A stretch of DNA of 64,000 bases from Lacinutrix sp. WUR7 (GCF_016864015.1 NZ_CP045067.1:2490001-2554000); one strand, 5' to 3'; counted from the first letter of the stretch, positions 44,323-52,480 are shown. The notes: generated by a model from the letters alone, not told the origin. Numbers and translations: made by a program.

Positions 44323-45207
44323 ATGAAAACGAAACTACATATATTTAAAGTTGTTGCAAAACATTTGAGCTTTACCAAAGCTGCAGAGCAATTATTTATT
44401 TCGCAACCAGCGGTATCTAAATCCATTAAAAATTTAGAAGAAGAATATAAAACAACGTTTTTTACTAGAAAGAGAAACTCTATAGAACTTACGCCAGAAG
44501 GGAAGTCTTTTCTTTTATATGTCAATAGAATACTCGCTGTTTTTTCTGAAATGGAGGAACAGTTTCTCCACAAAAAGGATGTTTTTCCAGAGGTTATTGA
44601 ATTAGGCGTTAGTACGACATTGTCTAATTATATAATTCCTAAAATAATAGCAAAGTTTAGAGTCCAGTTTCCGCAAACAAAATTTAAAATAATAAGTGAT
44701 AATTCAGCCCATATTGAAGATTTTATTCTGAATGAAGAAATAGATTTTGGTATTACCGAAGGTAGTATATCTAATACCAAACTGCATTTTGAAAAATTTA
44801 TTAAAGACGAAATTGTATTGGTCACTAATGTGAATAACAATCTTTTTAAAAAAGGGAGTATCACTATGGAGACGTTACAGGAAATCCCTATTATTGAACG
44901 CGAAAAAGGTTCTGGAACAAGAACTATTATTGATGCGTTTCTATTACAAAACAATATAAAAAAGCTAAATAGTGTTGTGTCTTTAAATAGTACCGAAGCG
45001 ATTAAAAACTACTTGTATCATTCCGATCATTATGCGCTTTTATCTATTAATGCTATTCATAACGATCTTGTCCATAATAAATTAAAAATAATAGATATTA
45101 AAGATTTAAGTATCGAAAGATGGTTTTACTTTATCAAAAGAACCGGTTTTCAATCGAAGACTGTAGATTATCTAGAAAATTTCATCCGACAAAACTATAA
45201 CTTTTAG
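44323..45207 (+). CDS. LysR family transcriptional regulator
   Basis: A 294-residue regulator. The winged helix-turn-helix (about 3-62) shows FTKAAEQLFISQPAVSKSIK and LEEEYKTTFFTRKRN. The rest is the periplasmic-binding-like effector domain, starting at VIELGVSTTLSNYIIP, with IIEREKGSGTRTIID in the cofactor pocket. The next gene is a YeiH-type transporter. In E. coli the LysR regulator YeiE acts on yeiH under sulfite stress, so regulation of the neighbouring exporter is likely but inferred. No close promoter is evident between the terminator and the ATG. Confidence 0.93.
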   Translation: MKTKLHIFKVVAKHLSFTKAAEQLFISQPAVSKSIKNLEEEYKTTFFTRKRNSIELTPEGKSFLLYVNRILAVFSEMEEQFLHKKDVFPEVIELGVSTTLSNYIIPKIIAKFRVQFPQTKFKIISDNSAHIEDFILNEEIDFGITEGSISNTKLHFEKFIKDEIVLVTNVNNNLFKKGSITMETLQEIPIIEREKGSGTRTIIDAFLLQNNIKKLNSVVSLNSTEAIKNYLYHSDHYALLSINAIHNDLVHNKLKIIDIKDLSIERWFYFIKRTGFQSKTVDYLENFIRQNYNF

Positions 45208-45229
45208 TTATGCTTAATAACTAATTAAT

Positions 45230-45262
45230 TTGCTTAAAGGTTATTTCTTAGGTTTACTTTTG
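45230..45262 (+). promoter_or_regulatory. yeiH-type gene promoter (TTG-N22-TACTTTTG)
   Basis: TTG at 45230-45232 and TACTTTTG at 45255-45262, spaced by 22 bases (upper end of the normal range), between the LysR stop and the exporter ATG at 45285. A LysR binding site would be expected around here, but I see no clear dyad. Confidence 0.5.
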
Positions 45263-45284
45263 TATGGTAATAATCTAAAATTAG

Positions 45285-46205
45285 ATGAAAGATTTGTTTA
45301 CCAAAGCAGCCTACCTCCTTATAATTAGTATCGCTTTTTTAGGCGGAATAAATAGTCCGACAGCATTAATGCTTGGCTTTGTGTTTACACTTGTATTTCA
45401 TAATCCCTTTCCAGTATACAGTCAGAAGGGGTTTCATCTTTTTTTGAAGATCTCTGTAGTTGGTTTAGGTTTTGGAATGTTTATTAATGAAACATTAGAA
45501 ATTGGTAAGCAAGGTTTAGAATTAACTATGTTTTCAATTTTTTTAACGATTGGTTTCGGATACATCTTAGGAAGAATTTTGAAGTTAGATGTAAAATTAT
45601 CACATCTTATTAGTTCGGGAACTGCTATTTGTGGCGGAAGTGCCATTGCAGCAATTGCACCAGTTATTAAAGCGAAAAGTAAAACCATAAGTGTGGCAAT
45701 AGGTATTGTGTTTTTTTTAAACGCTATTGCGCTGTTTATTTTTCCTGCGGTAGGTCATTTTTTTAACTTAACACAAGAACAGTTTGGTTTATGGTGTGCT
45801 ATTGCTATTCATGACACAAGCTCTGTAGTTGGAGCTGCCTTAGGTTATGGGGATAAAGCTTTACGAATAGCAACAACAGTGAAGCTAACACGAACCCTGT
45901 GGATTATTCCTTTATCTATTTTATCTATGTTTCTATTTAAAACGAAAGGAGAGAAAATAAAGATTCCCTATTTTATTATTCTATTTATAATTGCAATTTT
46001 TATAAACAGTTGCCATGTTTTACCAGAACCAGCAACTAGTTTTATTGTGCTTATGGCAAAACGATTGCTTGTTGTAACACTTTTTCTTGTAGGATCTAAT
46101 ATCTCTATTAATGATTTAAAAGCATCTGGTGTTAAACCAGTCGTGTTTGCATGTATATTGTGGTTATTTATTTCCGTTTTCTCGTTAGTTTACATTCTAA
46201 ACTAA
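45285..46205 (+). CDS. YeiH family (UPF0324) putative sulfate/sulfite exporter
   Basis: A 306-residue inner-membrane protein with about ten hydrophobic helices. The family core ISSGTAICGGSAIAAIAP is near residue 110, followed by a second-half counterpart with AIAIHDTSSVVGAALGYGD. Related E. coli YeiH is linked to sulfite export; the substrate here is inferred. It has its own promoter 23 bases upstream of the ATG and follows a LysR gene, a conserved regulator-transporter arrangement. A strong bidirectional terminator follows. Confidence 0.92.
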   Translation: MKDLFTKAAYLLIISIAFLGGINSPTALMLGFVFTLVFHNPFPVYSQKGFHLFLKISVVGLGFGMFINETLEIGKQGLELTMFSIFLTIGFGYILGRILKLDVKLSHLISSGTAICGGSAIAAIAPVIKAKSKTISVAIGIVFFLNAIALFIFPAVGHFFNLTQEQFGLWCAIAIHDTSSVVGAALGYGDKALRIATTVKLTRTLWIIPLSILSMFLFKTKGEKIKIPYFIILFIIAIFINSCHVLPEPATSFIVLMAKRLLVVTLFLVGSNISINDLKASGVKPVVFACILWLFISVFSLVYILN

Positions 46206-46254
46206 AAAAGAAATGTAGTGTAACGCAGAGAATTAAAACATGACTATTACAAAC

Positions 46255-46284
46255 AAAAAAACGCAACCAATAGGTTGCGTTTTT
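46255..46284. terminator. Bidirectional terminator between exporter and cold-shock genes
   Basis: Stem ACGCAACC/GGTTGCGT (46261-46268 and 46273-46280), loop AATA, with an A-run before and a T-run after. Serves both converging genes. Confidence 0.85.
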
Positions 46285-46306
46285 GTTTTAAAAAGATAAG
46301 TATAAA

Positions 46307-46498
46307 TTATATAACTTTTACGTTTATTGCGTTTAATCCTTTTTTTCCTTCTGTTAATTCGAACTCAACTTCATCGCCTTCACGAATCTCATCGATTAAT
46401 CCCGAAATGTGTACAAAATGTTCTTTGTTTGAACCTTCTTCTGTGATAAAACCAAATCCTTTGGTATCGTTGAAGAACTTTACTGTTCCTTTACTCAT
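46307..46498 (-). CDS. Cold shock domain protein (CspA family)
   Basis: A 63-residue single cold-shock domain that binds single-stranded RNA and DNA. RNP1 is KGFGFI (13-18) and RNP2 is HFVHIS (27-32). The start MSKGTVKFFNDTKGFGF is typical. It acts as an RNA chaperone in the cytoplasm. It has a -7 box 37 bases upstream of its ATG, leaving a short leader that lacks the long cold-shock leader seen in E. coli cspA. It ends at the bidirectional terminator. Confidence 0.96.
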   Translation of the reverse strand: MSKGTVKFFNDTKGFGFITEEGSNKEHFVHISGLIDEIREGDEVEFELTEGKKGLNAINVKVI

Positions 46499-46535
46499 TG
46501 TAATGTAATTTAATTTGTTAATATGTAATAGTTTA

Positions 46536-46543
46536 CAAATATA
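46536..46543 (-). promoter_or_regulatory. -7 box TATATTTG upstream of csp
   Basis: Minus-strand TATATTTG matches TAnnTTTG and lies 37 bases before the csp ATG. No convincing -33 TTG at the expected spacing. Confidence 0.45.
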
Positions 46544-46578
46544 ATGCCAATAAATTAAATAAAAAAAAATTCACTAAA

Positions 46579-46875
46579 TTATCTTAATACTAGTTTCTTT
46601 ATAATCTCTTTACCTAGGCTTTCATTAAGCATCTTAACTATTTTTTCTTTGCCATAACTCAATTCTTCGCGTAAAACACTAGAGCTTAATTGTATATATA
46701 AAGTTTCGCGTTCTAATTGTACTGCTGTAGTGTAATTATTTACACCATTTCCCATTAGGTTTGCCCAAGCTTCAGCCACATTGACTTTATCTAAGCCACG
46801 TTCTAATTTATTGGTTTCTACAAATTCTTTTAAAGCATCCGAAATGCTTAGATTTTCATTATTACGTTTTGCCAT
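46579..46875 (-). CDS. DUF721 domain-containing protein (DciA-related)
   Basis: A 98-residue protein of the DUF721 family, which includes the replicative helicase operator DciA. Recognisable parts are SISDALKEFVETNKLERGLDKVNVAEAWANLMG-type spacing (an amphipathic helix then WANLMG) and VLREELSYGKEKIV, with LGKEIIKKLVLR at the end. The ATG at 46875 is preferred over a TTG at 46890 lying inside the hairpin region. It follows recF and a lipoprotein gene on the same strand; the recF-DUF721 link supports a replication role. Confidence 0.88.
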   Translation of the reverse strand: MAKRNNENLSISDALKEFVETNKLERGLDKVNVAEAWANLMGNGVNNYTTAVQLERETLYIQLSSSVLREELSYGKEKIVKMLNESLGKEIIKKLVLR

Positions 46876-46881
46876 ATTCCT

Positions 46882-46899
46882 TTTCCGCAAAAGCGGAAA
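46882..46899 (-). repeat. Leader hairpin upstream of DUF721 gene
   Basis: Perfect seven-base stem TTTCCGC/GCGGAAA with loop TTTT (minus strand). It ends six bases before the ATG at 46875, and the intervening AAGGAAT may serve as a ribosome binding site. Member of the leader-hairpin set. Confidence 0.7.
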
Positions 46900-46904
46900 T
46901 CTTT

Positions 46905-47336
46905 TTAATTTTTATTTATCCCTTCTAAATCTAAAGGTTGATAGCGTTTGTATAAATATACGTCCTTATTCTGGTTTATTATTTTTAATTGCGATGTACT
47001 TGCTAATAATATAGTTTCTTTCCATGTAGCAAAAGGGGTCTTATAATATACATTTAAACTGTCGTTTTCTATTATAAGTTGCATCGTTTCGGCATCTTTA
47101 GACGTTTCGTAAGTGCCTAAAAAATTAGGTTTCATTTTTTTTCTAAACCCAGTTAAACTATCGTTTATTTCAAAATAATCTATAGTATCATTATAGTTGT
47201 AGTCTTTTATACTGCCATCATGTAAGGTTACTTCGTCAATTTCCCAATATCCATTTATATGTGGTATAAAGGTTTCCGGATTTGGCGAACAACTAAAAAT
47301 AGTTAGGGCTAATAAAAGGATTGCATATTTTTTCAT
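46905..47336 (-). CDS. Lipocalin-like lipoprotein, unknown function
   Basis: A 143-residue lipoprotein. The lipobox TIFSC places C16 at the mature N-terminus. The body looks like a lipocalin-like small beta-barrel: [17 protein letters not shown] begins with the GYW strand, followed by alternating short strands such as [17 protein letters not shown]-type segments ([14 protein letters not shown]) and [11 protein letters not shown] at the end. No specific family can be named. Its ATG overlaps the recF TGA by four bases (ATGA). It is followed by the DUF721 gene. Confidence 0.75.
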   Translation of the reverse strand: MKKYAILLLALTIFSCSPNPETFIPHINGYWEIDEVTLHDGSIKDYNYNDTIDYFEINDSLTGFRKKMKPNFLGTYETSKDAETMQLIIENDSLNVYYKTPFATWKETILLASTSQLKIINQNKDVYLYKRYQPLDLEGINKN

Positions 47337-48412
47337 AGCTTAAAAATTTCAAAAGATTGGTGTACTTGTTTTACGGCATTTTCAGTTCGTTCGGCGTGTG
47401 TATCACTAATAAAAAGTTGTCCGAAGTTTTCATCATCTACCAATTTAATAATTTGTGCAACGCGTTGTTCATCTAACTTATCAAAAATATCATCTAAAAG
47501 TAGAATCGGGTTTACGCCACTTTGTTTCTTTATAAAATCGAATTGTGCCAATTTTAATGCAATTAAGAAGGACTTTTGCTGTCCTTGACTTCCAAATTTT
47601 TTAATAGGATGTTCTGCAATATTAAAAACCAAATCGTCTTTATGAATACCTGTACTAGTATATTGTAGCGCTTTGTCTTTATTAATAACGCGCATTAAAA
47701 GCGTGTTGAGGTCTGCTTCAAATAAATCACTTTTATATACCAGATCTACACTTTCGTTATTATTGCTAATAGCTTCGTAACGCGATTTGAAAATAGGAAT
47801 AAACTCTTGTAAAAAAGCATCACGAGATTTAAAAATTCGGGTTCCATAATCGGTTAACTGATTGTTATAAATCTCAATAGTATCTTGGTTATACGTGTTG
47901 TTAAGTGCAAAATATTTCAATAACGAGTTTCGTTGTGCTAAAATCTTATTGTACTTAATTAAATCGTCTAAATAGGTTTTATCACTTTGCGAAATCACAC
48001 TATCAATAAATTTACGTCTGGTGTCACTTCCTTCGGTAATTAAATCTCGATCTGCTGGTGAAATAATAACCAAAGGCAAGAATCCAATATGGGCACTAAA
48101 TTTTTCATAAGCCTTATTATTTCGCTTAATAACCTTTTTCTGACCTTTTTTTAAGCTAATTGCAACTTTCTCTATGTTATTTTCTTTTTCATAATCGCCA
48201 TTAATGACAAAAAACTCTTCGTTGTGTTTTATATTTTGTGATGCAACCGGATTAAAATAGCTTTTACCAAATGAAAGATGATAAATAGCATCTAGAATAT
48301 TGGTCTTACCCACGCCGTTGTTACCAACAATGCAGTTTATTTTTTCATTAAAGGTGAAAGAAATGCTGTCAAAATTCTTATAATTAAGTAAAGAAAGTGA
48401 TTTTAAAATCAT
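47333..48412 (-). CDS. recF: DNA replication and repair protein RecF
   Basis: SMC-like ATPase that loads RecA at gaps with RecO and RecR. The 359-residue protein starts [14 protein letters not shown]; a longer frame to 48484 is rejected because the family begins here and the extension is unrelated. The Walker A is GNNGVGKTN (30-38), the ABC signature lies in [18 protein letters not shown], and the Walker B is [12 protein letters not shown]. Divergent from the TPR membrane gene. The following lipoprotein gene overlaps its stop by four bases. Confidence 0.96.
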   Translation of the reverse strand: MILKSLSLLNYKNFDSISFTFNEKINCIVGNNGVGKTNILDAIYHLSFGKSYFNPVASQNIKHNEEFFVINGDYEKENNIEKVAISLKKGQKKVIKRNNKAYEKFSAHIGFLPLVIISPADRDLITEGSDTRRKFIDSVISQSDKTYLDDLIKYNKILAQRNSLLKYFALNNTYNQDTIEIYNNQLTDYGTRIFKSRDAFLQEFIPIFKSRYEAISNNNESVDLVYKSDLFEADLNTLLMRVINKDKALQYTSTGIHKDDLVFNIAEHPIKKFGSQGQQKSFLIALKLAQFDFIKKQSGVNPILLLDDIFDKLDEQRVAQIIKLVDDENFGQLFISDTHAERTENAVKQVHQSFEIFKL

Positions 48413-48515
48413 AAAAAAGTGTGATAATCGGAATTCTAGAAGTTGTTTTCTTGAAATGTCTTGCAAAATATTGAAAAATAACAAATAAATAAACCTTATT
48501 TGTGAAGAAAAATTT

Positions 48516-48523
48516 TATTTTTG
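48516..48523 (+). promoter_or_regulatory. -7 box TATTTTTG upstream of TPR membrane gene
   Basis: TATTTTTG matches TAnnTTTG, 22 bases before the ATG at 48546. A TTG at 48500-48502 is only 13 bases upstream, shorter than normal. Confidence 0.45.
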
Positions 48524-48545
48524 CCACGCAATAATTAAGAAAATA

Positions 48546-49316
48546 ATGGCAACGTACAAGAAAAGAGGATATAAAGCAAATACGAAAGAAGAAGTAGAAC
48601 ATGTTGAAGAAGTAAATTCAACAACTGCTGAAGTATTTAATACACTAGATGAAACAGCTTCTAAAACGGAAGACTGGGTTATTAAAAACCAAAAGTACAT
48701 TTTTGTAATAATTGGTATTGTAGCTGTGGGTGTATTAGGTTATTTAGGTTATAAAGAATTTGTAGCTAAACCAGCGCAAACAGAAGCGATGAACGATATG
48801 TTTCAAGCGCAAAAATATTATAACGAAGCAGTAACAGGAACAGACAAAGATTCTTTATTTAATTTAGCATTAAATGGAGGAGAAGGTAAGTTTGGTATGT
48901 TAGATATTATATCAGAACATAGCGGAACGGAAGCTGCAAACCTTGCAAACTATTACGCAGGAATGGCTTACTTAAACCAAAAAGATTACAAAAATGCAGT
49001 TTCGTATTTAGGTAAATATACTGGTAAAGATGAAGCAACTGGACCTATTGCTAAAGGAGCAATTGGAGATGCATTTGTACAATTAAACCAAAAAGAAGAT
49101 GCTTTAGGTTATTATGTGCAAGCGGCAGAAATGCGCAACAATGAATTAACAACGCCAATGTACTTATACAAAGCAGGAATTACTGCTTTAGATTTAGGAA
49201 AAGCTAGTGAGGCGTTAAAATATTTTACTAAAATTAAAGAAGAATATCCTACTGCAACTGAAGCTACAAATATTGACGTATTTATAGGTAAAGCAGAAGT
49301 GTTGGCTACTAAATAA
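48546..49316 (+). CDS. Membrane-anchored tetratricopeptide protein (YfgM-like)
   Basis: A 256-residue protein with a charged cytoplasmic N-terminus (about 1-47), one transmembrane helix (FVIIGIVAVGVLGYLGY, about 53-69) and an extracytoplasmic domain. The C-terminal part has TPR units such as ANYYAGMAYLNQKDYKNAVS and LYKAGITALDLGKASEALKY. The layout resembles YfgM, an ancillary periplasmic chaperone of the Sec translocon in E. coli; that role is inferred. It is 24 bases from ribH, with a hairpin in the gap. Divergent from recF. Confidence 0.88.
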   Translation: MATYKKRGYKANTKEEVEHVEEVNSTTAEVFNTLDETASKTEDWVIKNQKYIFVIIGIVAVGVLGYLGYKEFVAKPAQTEAMNDMFQAQKYYNEAVTGTDKDSLFNLALNGGEGKFGMLDIISEHSGTEAANLANYYAGMAYLNQKDYKNAVSYLGKYTGKDEATGPIAKGAIGDAFVQLNQKEDALGYYVQAAEMRNNELTTPMYLYKAGITALDLGKASEALKYFTKIKEEYPTATEATNIDVFIGKAEVLATK

Positions 49317-49318
49317 AT

Positions 49319-49335
49319 TACCGCTTTCGCGGAAA
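49319..49335 (+). repeat. Leader hairpin upstream of ribH
   Basis: CCGC/GCGG stem with loop TTTC at 49321-49332; the outer TT/AA pairs are separated by one A-A mismatch. It starts three bases after the preceding stop and ends eight bases before the ribH ATG. Member of the leader-hairpin set. Confidence 0.65.
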
Positions 49336-49340
49336 GAAAC

Positions 49341-49823
49341 ATGGCAACAGTAAATAAAAATTTATCCGATTACGATAAAAACACAATCCCAAACGCGAAA
49401 GATTTTCGGTTTGGGATTGTTGTTTCAGAATGGAACGATAACATCACCGAAGGGCTATACAAAGGTGCTTTTGAAACACTAATTGAAAATGGTGTTTCAG
49501 AAGAAAACATACTACGCTGGAATGTTCCTGGTAGTTATGAACTTATATTTGGAGCAAAAAAAATGCAACAGTATAATGTAGATGCTGTAATTGCTATTGG
49601 TAGTGTCATTCAAGGCGAAACCAAACATTTCGATTTTGTTTGTGAAGCCGTTTCTCAAGGTATCAAAGACTTAAATGTGATACATGACGTTCCTGTAATT
49701 TTCTGTGTACTTACAGATATGAATATGCAACAGGGTATTGAACGTTCTGGTGGAATTCACGGGAATAAAGGTACAGAAGCTGCGGTTGCTGCAATTAAAA
49801 TGGCTGCTTTAAATAATTTATAG
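49341..49823 (+). CDS. ribH: 6,7-dimethyl-8-ribityllumazine synthase
   Basis: Condenses the ribityl-amino-uracil with dihydroxybutanone phosphate, the penultimate riboflavin step, as a capsid-like oligomer. The 160-residue protein shows FGIVVSEWNDNITEGL (23-38), NVPGSYELIFGAKKM, and GSVIQGETKHFDFVCEAVSQ with the catalytic His. The tail is GNKGTEAAVAAIKMA. No FMN riboswitch is visible upstream; the 24-base gap holds only a hairpin, so it is expressed with the TPR gene. A CAGT-type array follows its stop. Confidence 0.96.
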   Translation: MATVNKNLSDYDKNTIPNAKDFRFGIVVSEWNDNITEGLYKGAFETLIENGVSEENILRWNVPGSYELIFGAKKMQQYNVDAVIAIGSVIQGETKHFDFVCEAVSQGIKDLNVIHDVPVIFCVLTDMNMQQGIERSGGIHGNKGTEAAVAAIKMAALNNL

Positions 49824-49831
49824 TTACTTTA

Positions 49832-49905
49832 TCAGTCACAGTGTTCAGTCATAGTATTCAGTTGCAGTAGGCAGTCGCAGTATGCAATCGCAGTCGCAAT
49901 GTTCC
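49832..49905 (+). repeat. Degenerate CAGTNN array 1, after ribH
   Basis: Imperfect hexamer array beginning CAGTCACAGTGTTCAGTC, with many CAGT cores spaced mostly by six bases and interrupted by variants. It starts nine bases after the ribH stop. It looks like an older, decayed relative of the cleaner arrays at 54138 and 55268. Confidence 0.65.
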
Positions 49906-50094
49906 GTCTTTGTTTTAACAGGTCAAGAAAGCATTTCGTTTGTTTCAGTCTTCGTAATTTTGTGAGAAAATAGTGTATTCTATTATTTGTTGACTGTCAT
50001 TCTCCACATTTGTTAACAATTTTTAGCACTTACAAACCCATTTTTCCTTGTAAATTAAGTAAATTTGAAGGTAACGTATACTTTTAATTTTACA
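49906..50094. other. Intergenic region before the two small membrane protein genes
   Basis: No gene found. It contains a TTCTCCACA (50000-50008) and a TGTTAACAA (50011-50019), which look like single DnaA-box-type words but too few to suggest an origin, and the -7 box at 50060. Confidence 0.4.
50060..50067 (+). promoter_or_regulatory. -7 box TAAATTTG upstream of small membrane protein gene
   Basis: TAAATTTG, 27 bases before the GTG at 50095. It overlaps an in-frame TTG at 50065, which makes that codon an unlikely start. Confidence 0.45.
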
Positions 50095-50310
50095 GTGAAT
50101 TTATTTAATCAGCGCAGGAACAAATCGTTTAGTTATACACCTAAGCACCAAAGAGAGCAGGATAAAACCCAAAAAGAAGATCTAACTTCACAATGGGAAG
50201 GGATTCGTAGAACCTCTAAACGAAAAGGAAGTTTTCTTTCTAGTTTGACAGTTATGGTGTTATTTTTGATAGCTGTATTGGTGTTGTTATACATTTTAGG
50301 TAGTTACTAA
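50095..50310 (+). CDS. Small membrane protein, paralogue A
   Basis: A 71-residue protein from a GTG start at 50095; the frame extends to a TTG at 50065, but that lies inside a promoter box. The N-terminus NLFNQRRNKSFSYTP matches the neighbour (GIFKTRQNRKFDYTP) in the pattern FxxRxNRxFxYTP. A charged linker follows and a C-terminal transmembrane helix (SLTVMVLFLIAVLVLLYILG). Homologues in this family are, as I recall, often mislabelled riboflavin synthase subunit beta because they lie near ribH. Real function unknown. Confidence 0.7.
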   Translation: MNLFNQRRNKSFSYTPKHQREQDKTQKEDLTSQWEGIRRTSKRKGSFLSSLTVMVLFLIAVLVLLYILGSY

Positions 50311-50323
50311 TAAAGCAAAGATT

Positions 50324-50605
50324 ATGGGAATTTTTAAAACAAGACAAAACAGAAAATTTGATTACACGCCTCAATATTTCAAAGGAGAGGGAAATCCGTA
50401 TGAAATTAAACATAAATTTGATGACCAAAGACAAACGGTTGGCAGTCAAGGAGGAATAAAAACAAAACTAATTTCTGCGCTTAACGACTATAAAAACAAC
50501 GAAGATAAAACCGCAAATAAACGCGTTTTAATTATTCTTGCTATACTCATATTTGTATTTTTGTTTATTATAGATTTCGAATTATCTATATTCTTTTCAA
50601 AATAA
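50324..50605 (+). CDS. Small membrane protein, paralogue B
   Basis: A 93-residue protein, 13 bases after its sister gene and three bases before mutL, so all three are likely one unit. The N-terminal motif GIFKTRQNRKFDYTPQYF is shared with the sister. A basic middle (about 20-68) contains GNPYEIKHKFDD, and a C-terminal helix (VLIILAILIFVFLFIIDF) is a membrane anchor, putting most of the protein in the cytoplasm. No known domain. The pair may form a small complex; that is inference only. Confidence 0.75.
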   Translation: MGIFKTRQNRKFDYTPQYFKGEGNPYEIKHKFDDQRQTVGSQGGIKTKLISALNDYKNNEDKTANKRVLIILAILIFVFLFIIDFELSIFFSK

Positions 50606-50608
50606 TTT

Positions 50609-52462
50609 ATGGCAGACATTATTCAACTTTTACCAGACCATGTTGCTAACCAGATTGCAGCTGGTGAAGTAGTACAACGACCTGCTTCTGTAGTAAAAGA
50701 ATTACTAGAAAATGCGATTGATGCGCAAGCAACAAGCATTAAACTAATAGTAAAAGAAGCTGGTAAAACTTTAATTCAAGTAATAGACGATGGAAAAGGA
50801 ATGAGCACAACAGATGCTCGTTTAAGTTTTGAACGTCATGCAACTTCTAAAATAAGAACGGCAGATGATCTTTTTAAACTAAACACCAAAGGTTTTCGTG
50901 GTGAGGCTTTAGCAAGTATTGCTGCCATTGCTCATGTAGAATTAAAAACCAAACAAGAAGACGAAGAGGTTGGTACTAGCATTATTATTGAAGGTAGTGA
51001 AATTGTAGAACAAGAAGTAATTGTTACTCCAAAAGGAACTTCCATTGCTGTTAAAAATCTGTTTTTTAATATTCCTGCAAGACGCAATTTTTTAAAATCG
51101 AATACCGTAGAATTACGTCATATTATTGACGAATTTCATCGGGTTACCTTAGCACATCCAAATATTACATTCGCTATGTATCATAATGGTTCTGAGGTTT
51201 TTCAGCTTCCAGAAAGTAATTACAGACAGCGTATTGTAAACCTTTTCGGAACAAAAACCAACGAGAAATTAGTTCCTGTAGAAGAAGATACTGAAGTACT
51301 AAAGATTTCTGGATTTGTAGGAAAACCAGAATATGCTAAAAAATCTAGAGGAGAACAATTCTTTTTTGTGAACGATAGATTTATAAAAAGTGCCTATTTA
51401 AATCATGCAATAGGTTCGGCTTTCGAGGGTTTATTAAAAGATGGAGCACATGCAAGTTACTTTTTAAACTTGCAGGTAAATCCGCAAACCATTGATATTA
51501 ATATACATCCTACTAAAACCGAAATTAAGTTTGATGATGAACATACGCTTTATGCTATTTTGCGTTCTTCTGTAAAACATAGTTTAGGACAATTTAATAT
51601 TGCTCCTGTTTTAGACTTTGATCGGGATGCCAATTTAGATACGCCTTATGGCTTTAAAAATAAAGGAGCTAGTACACCAACAATTGAAGTAGATCGTAGT
51701 TTTAATCCTTTTCAAGAAGAAAGAACTCCTGTTGCCAAACAACAAGTTTCCTATAAAAAAGAAGTTGCAGGCAGTTGGGAAGGTTTATATGTTGGATTGG
51801 AATCTAAAAGTACCAAAACACAACAAGATTTTAGTGAAGTCCATTTTGAAAGTGACGAGGAAACAGCTTCCATGTTTACGAATGAAAACGAAGTAGAACA
51901 GCAACAATCTACCTACCAATTAAATAATAAATATATTATTAGTAAGGTGAAGTCGGGAATGCTACTTATTGATCAGCATAGAGCACACCAACGTGTTTTA
52001 TACGAAGATTTTCTTAAAAACCTAACCGTAAAGGAAGCGATGAGTCAGCAATTGCTGTTTCCCTTGCAGCTGCATTTTTCTACACAAGAAATTGCAATTA
52101 TTAATCAAGTAAAAGAAGATTTAGAGCATACCGGTTTTATGTTTGCTTCTGTAAATGAAGATAGCTTAGAAATCACAGGAGTTCCTGTAAGTGTTCCAGA
52201 AAGTGAGGTTTCTATTATTTTAGAACAACTTATTAGCGATGTAGAAAATGAAGTGCCAGATAGTAATTTTAGTGCAGCAGATTTACTAGCAAAATCCATG
52301 TCAAAAAGCTTGGCTATTAAAACTGGGCAAAGCTTAACAATTCAAGAACAAGAACATTTGGTAAACAAGCTATTTGCTTGTAAAGAACCTAATGTTTCTG
52401 CCATGAATAGGCCAACTTTTGTTACCATGACTATGGATGAGTTGGATAGAAAATTTTTATAA
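50609..52462 (+). CDS. mutL: DNA mismatch repair protein MutL
   Basis: A 617-residue mismatch repair ATPase. The N-terminal GHKL domain shows VKELLENAIDAQAT (motif I), VIDDGKGM (II) and TKGFRGEALASIAA (III). A variable linker spans about 330-430 and a C-terminal dimerisation domain follows. The endonuclease motif of nicking MutL, DQHA(X)2E(X)4E, appears here as D455-Q-H-R-A-H-Q461-RVLY-E466, so the first Glu is Gln and the Ala is Arg. The tail has FACKEPN instead of a CxH motif. Nicking activity is therefore uncertain. It starts three bases after the small membrane gene. Confidence 0.96.
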   Translation: MADIIQLLPDHVANQIAAGEVVQRPASVVKELLENAIDAQATSIKLIVKEAGKTLIQVIDDGKGMSTTDARLSFERHATSKIRTADDLFKLNTKGFRGEALASIAAIAHVELKTKQEDEEVGTSIIIEGSEIVEQEVIVTPKGTSIAVKNLFFNIPARRNFLKSNTVELRHIIDEFHRVTLAHPNITFAMYHNGSEVFQLPESNYRQRIVNLFGTKTNEKLVPVEEDTEVLKISGFVGKPEYAKKSRGEQFFFVNDRFIKSAYLNHAIGSAFEGLLKDGAHASYFLNLQVNPQTIDINIHPTKTEIKFDDEHTLYAILRSSVKHSLGQFNIAPVLDFDRDANLDTPYGFKNKGASTPTIEVDRSFNPFQEERTPVAKQQVSYKKEVAGSWEGLYVGLESKSTKTQQDFSEVHFESDEETASMFTNENEVEQQQSTYQLNNKYIISKVKSGMLLIDQHRAHQRVLYEDFLKNLTVKEAMSQQLLFPLQLHFSTQEIAIINQVKEDLEHTGFMFASVNEDSLEITGVPVSVPESEVSIILEQLISDVENEVPDSNFSAADLLAKSMSKSLAIKTGQSLTIQEQEHLVNKLFACKEPNVSAMNRPTFVTMTMDELDRKFL

Positions 52463-52480
52463 AGTATAATAAAATAAAAA

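Noticed and set aside
46275-46508. 77-codon frame on the plus strand opposite csp
   Set aside because: It is the antisense shadow of the cold-shock gene and covers the terminator.
48413-48484. Longer N-terminus for RecF
   Set aside because: RecF proteins begin directly at the strand preceding the Walker A; the extra 24 residues are unlike any RecF and lie over the divergent promoter region.
49317-49340. FMN riboswitch before ribH
   Set aside because: The gap is only 24 bases, far too short for an RFN element.
50000-50019. DnaA-box-like words TTCTCCACA and TGTTAACAA
   Set aside because: Only two words with one mismatch to the consensus, no dnaA nearby, no AT-rich unwinding pattern distinct from the background.
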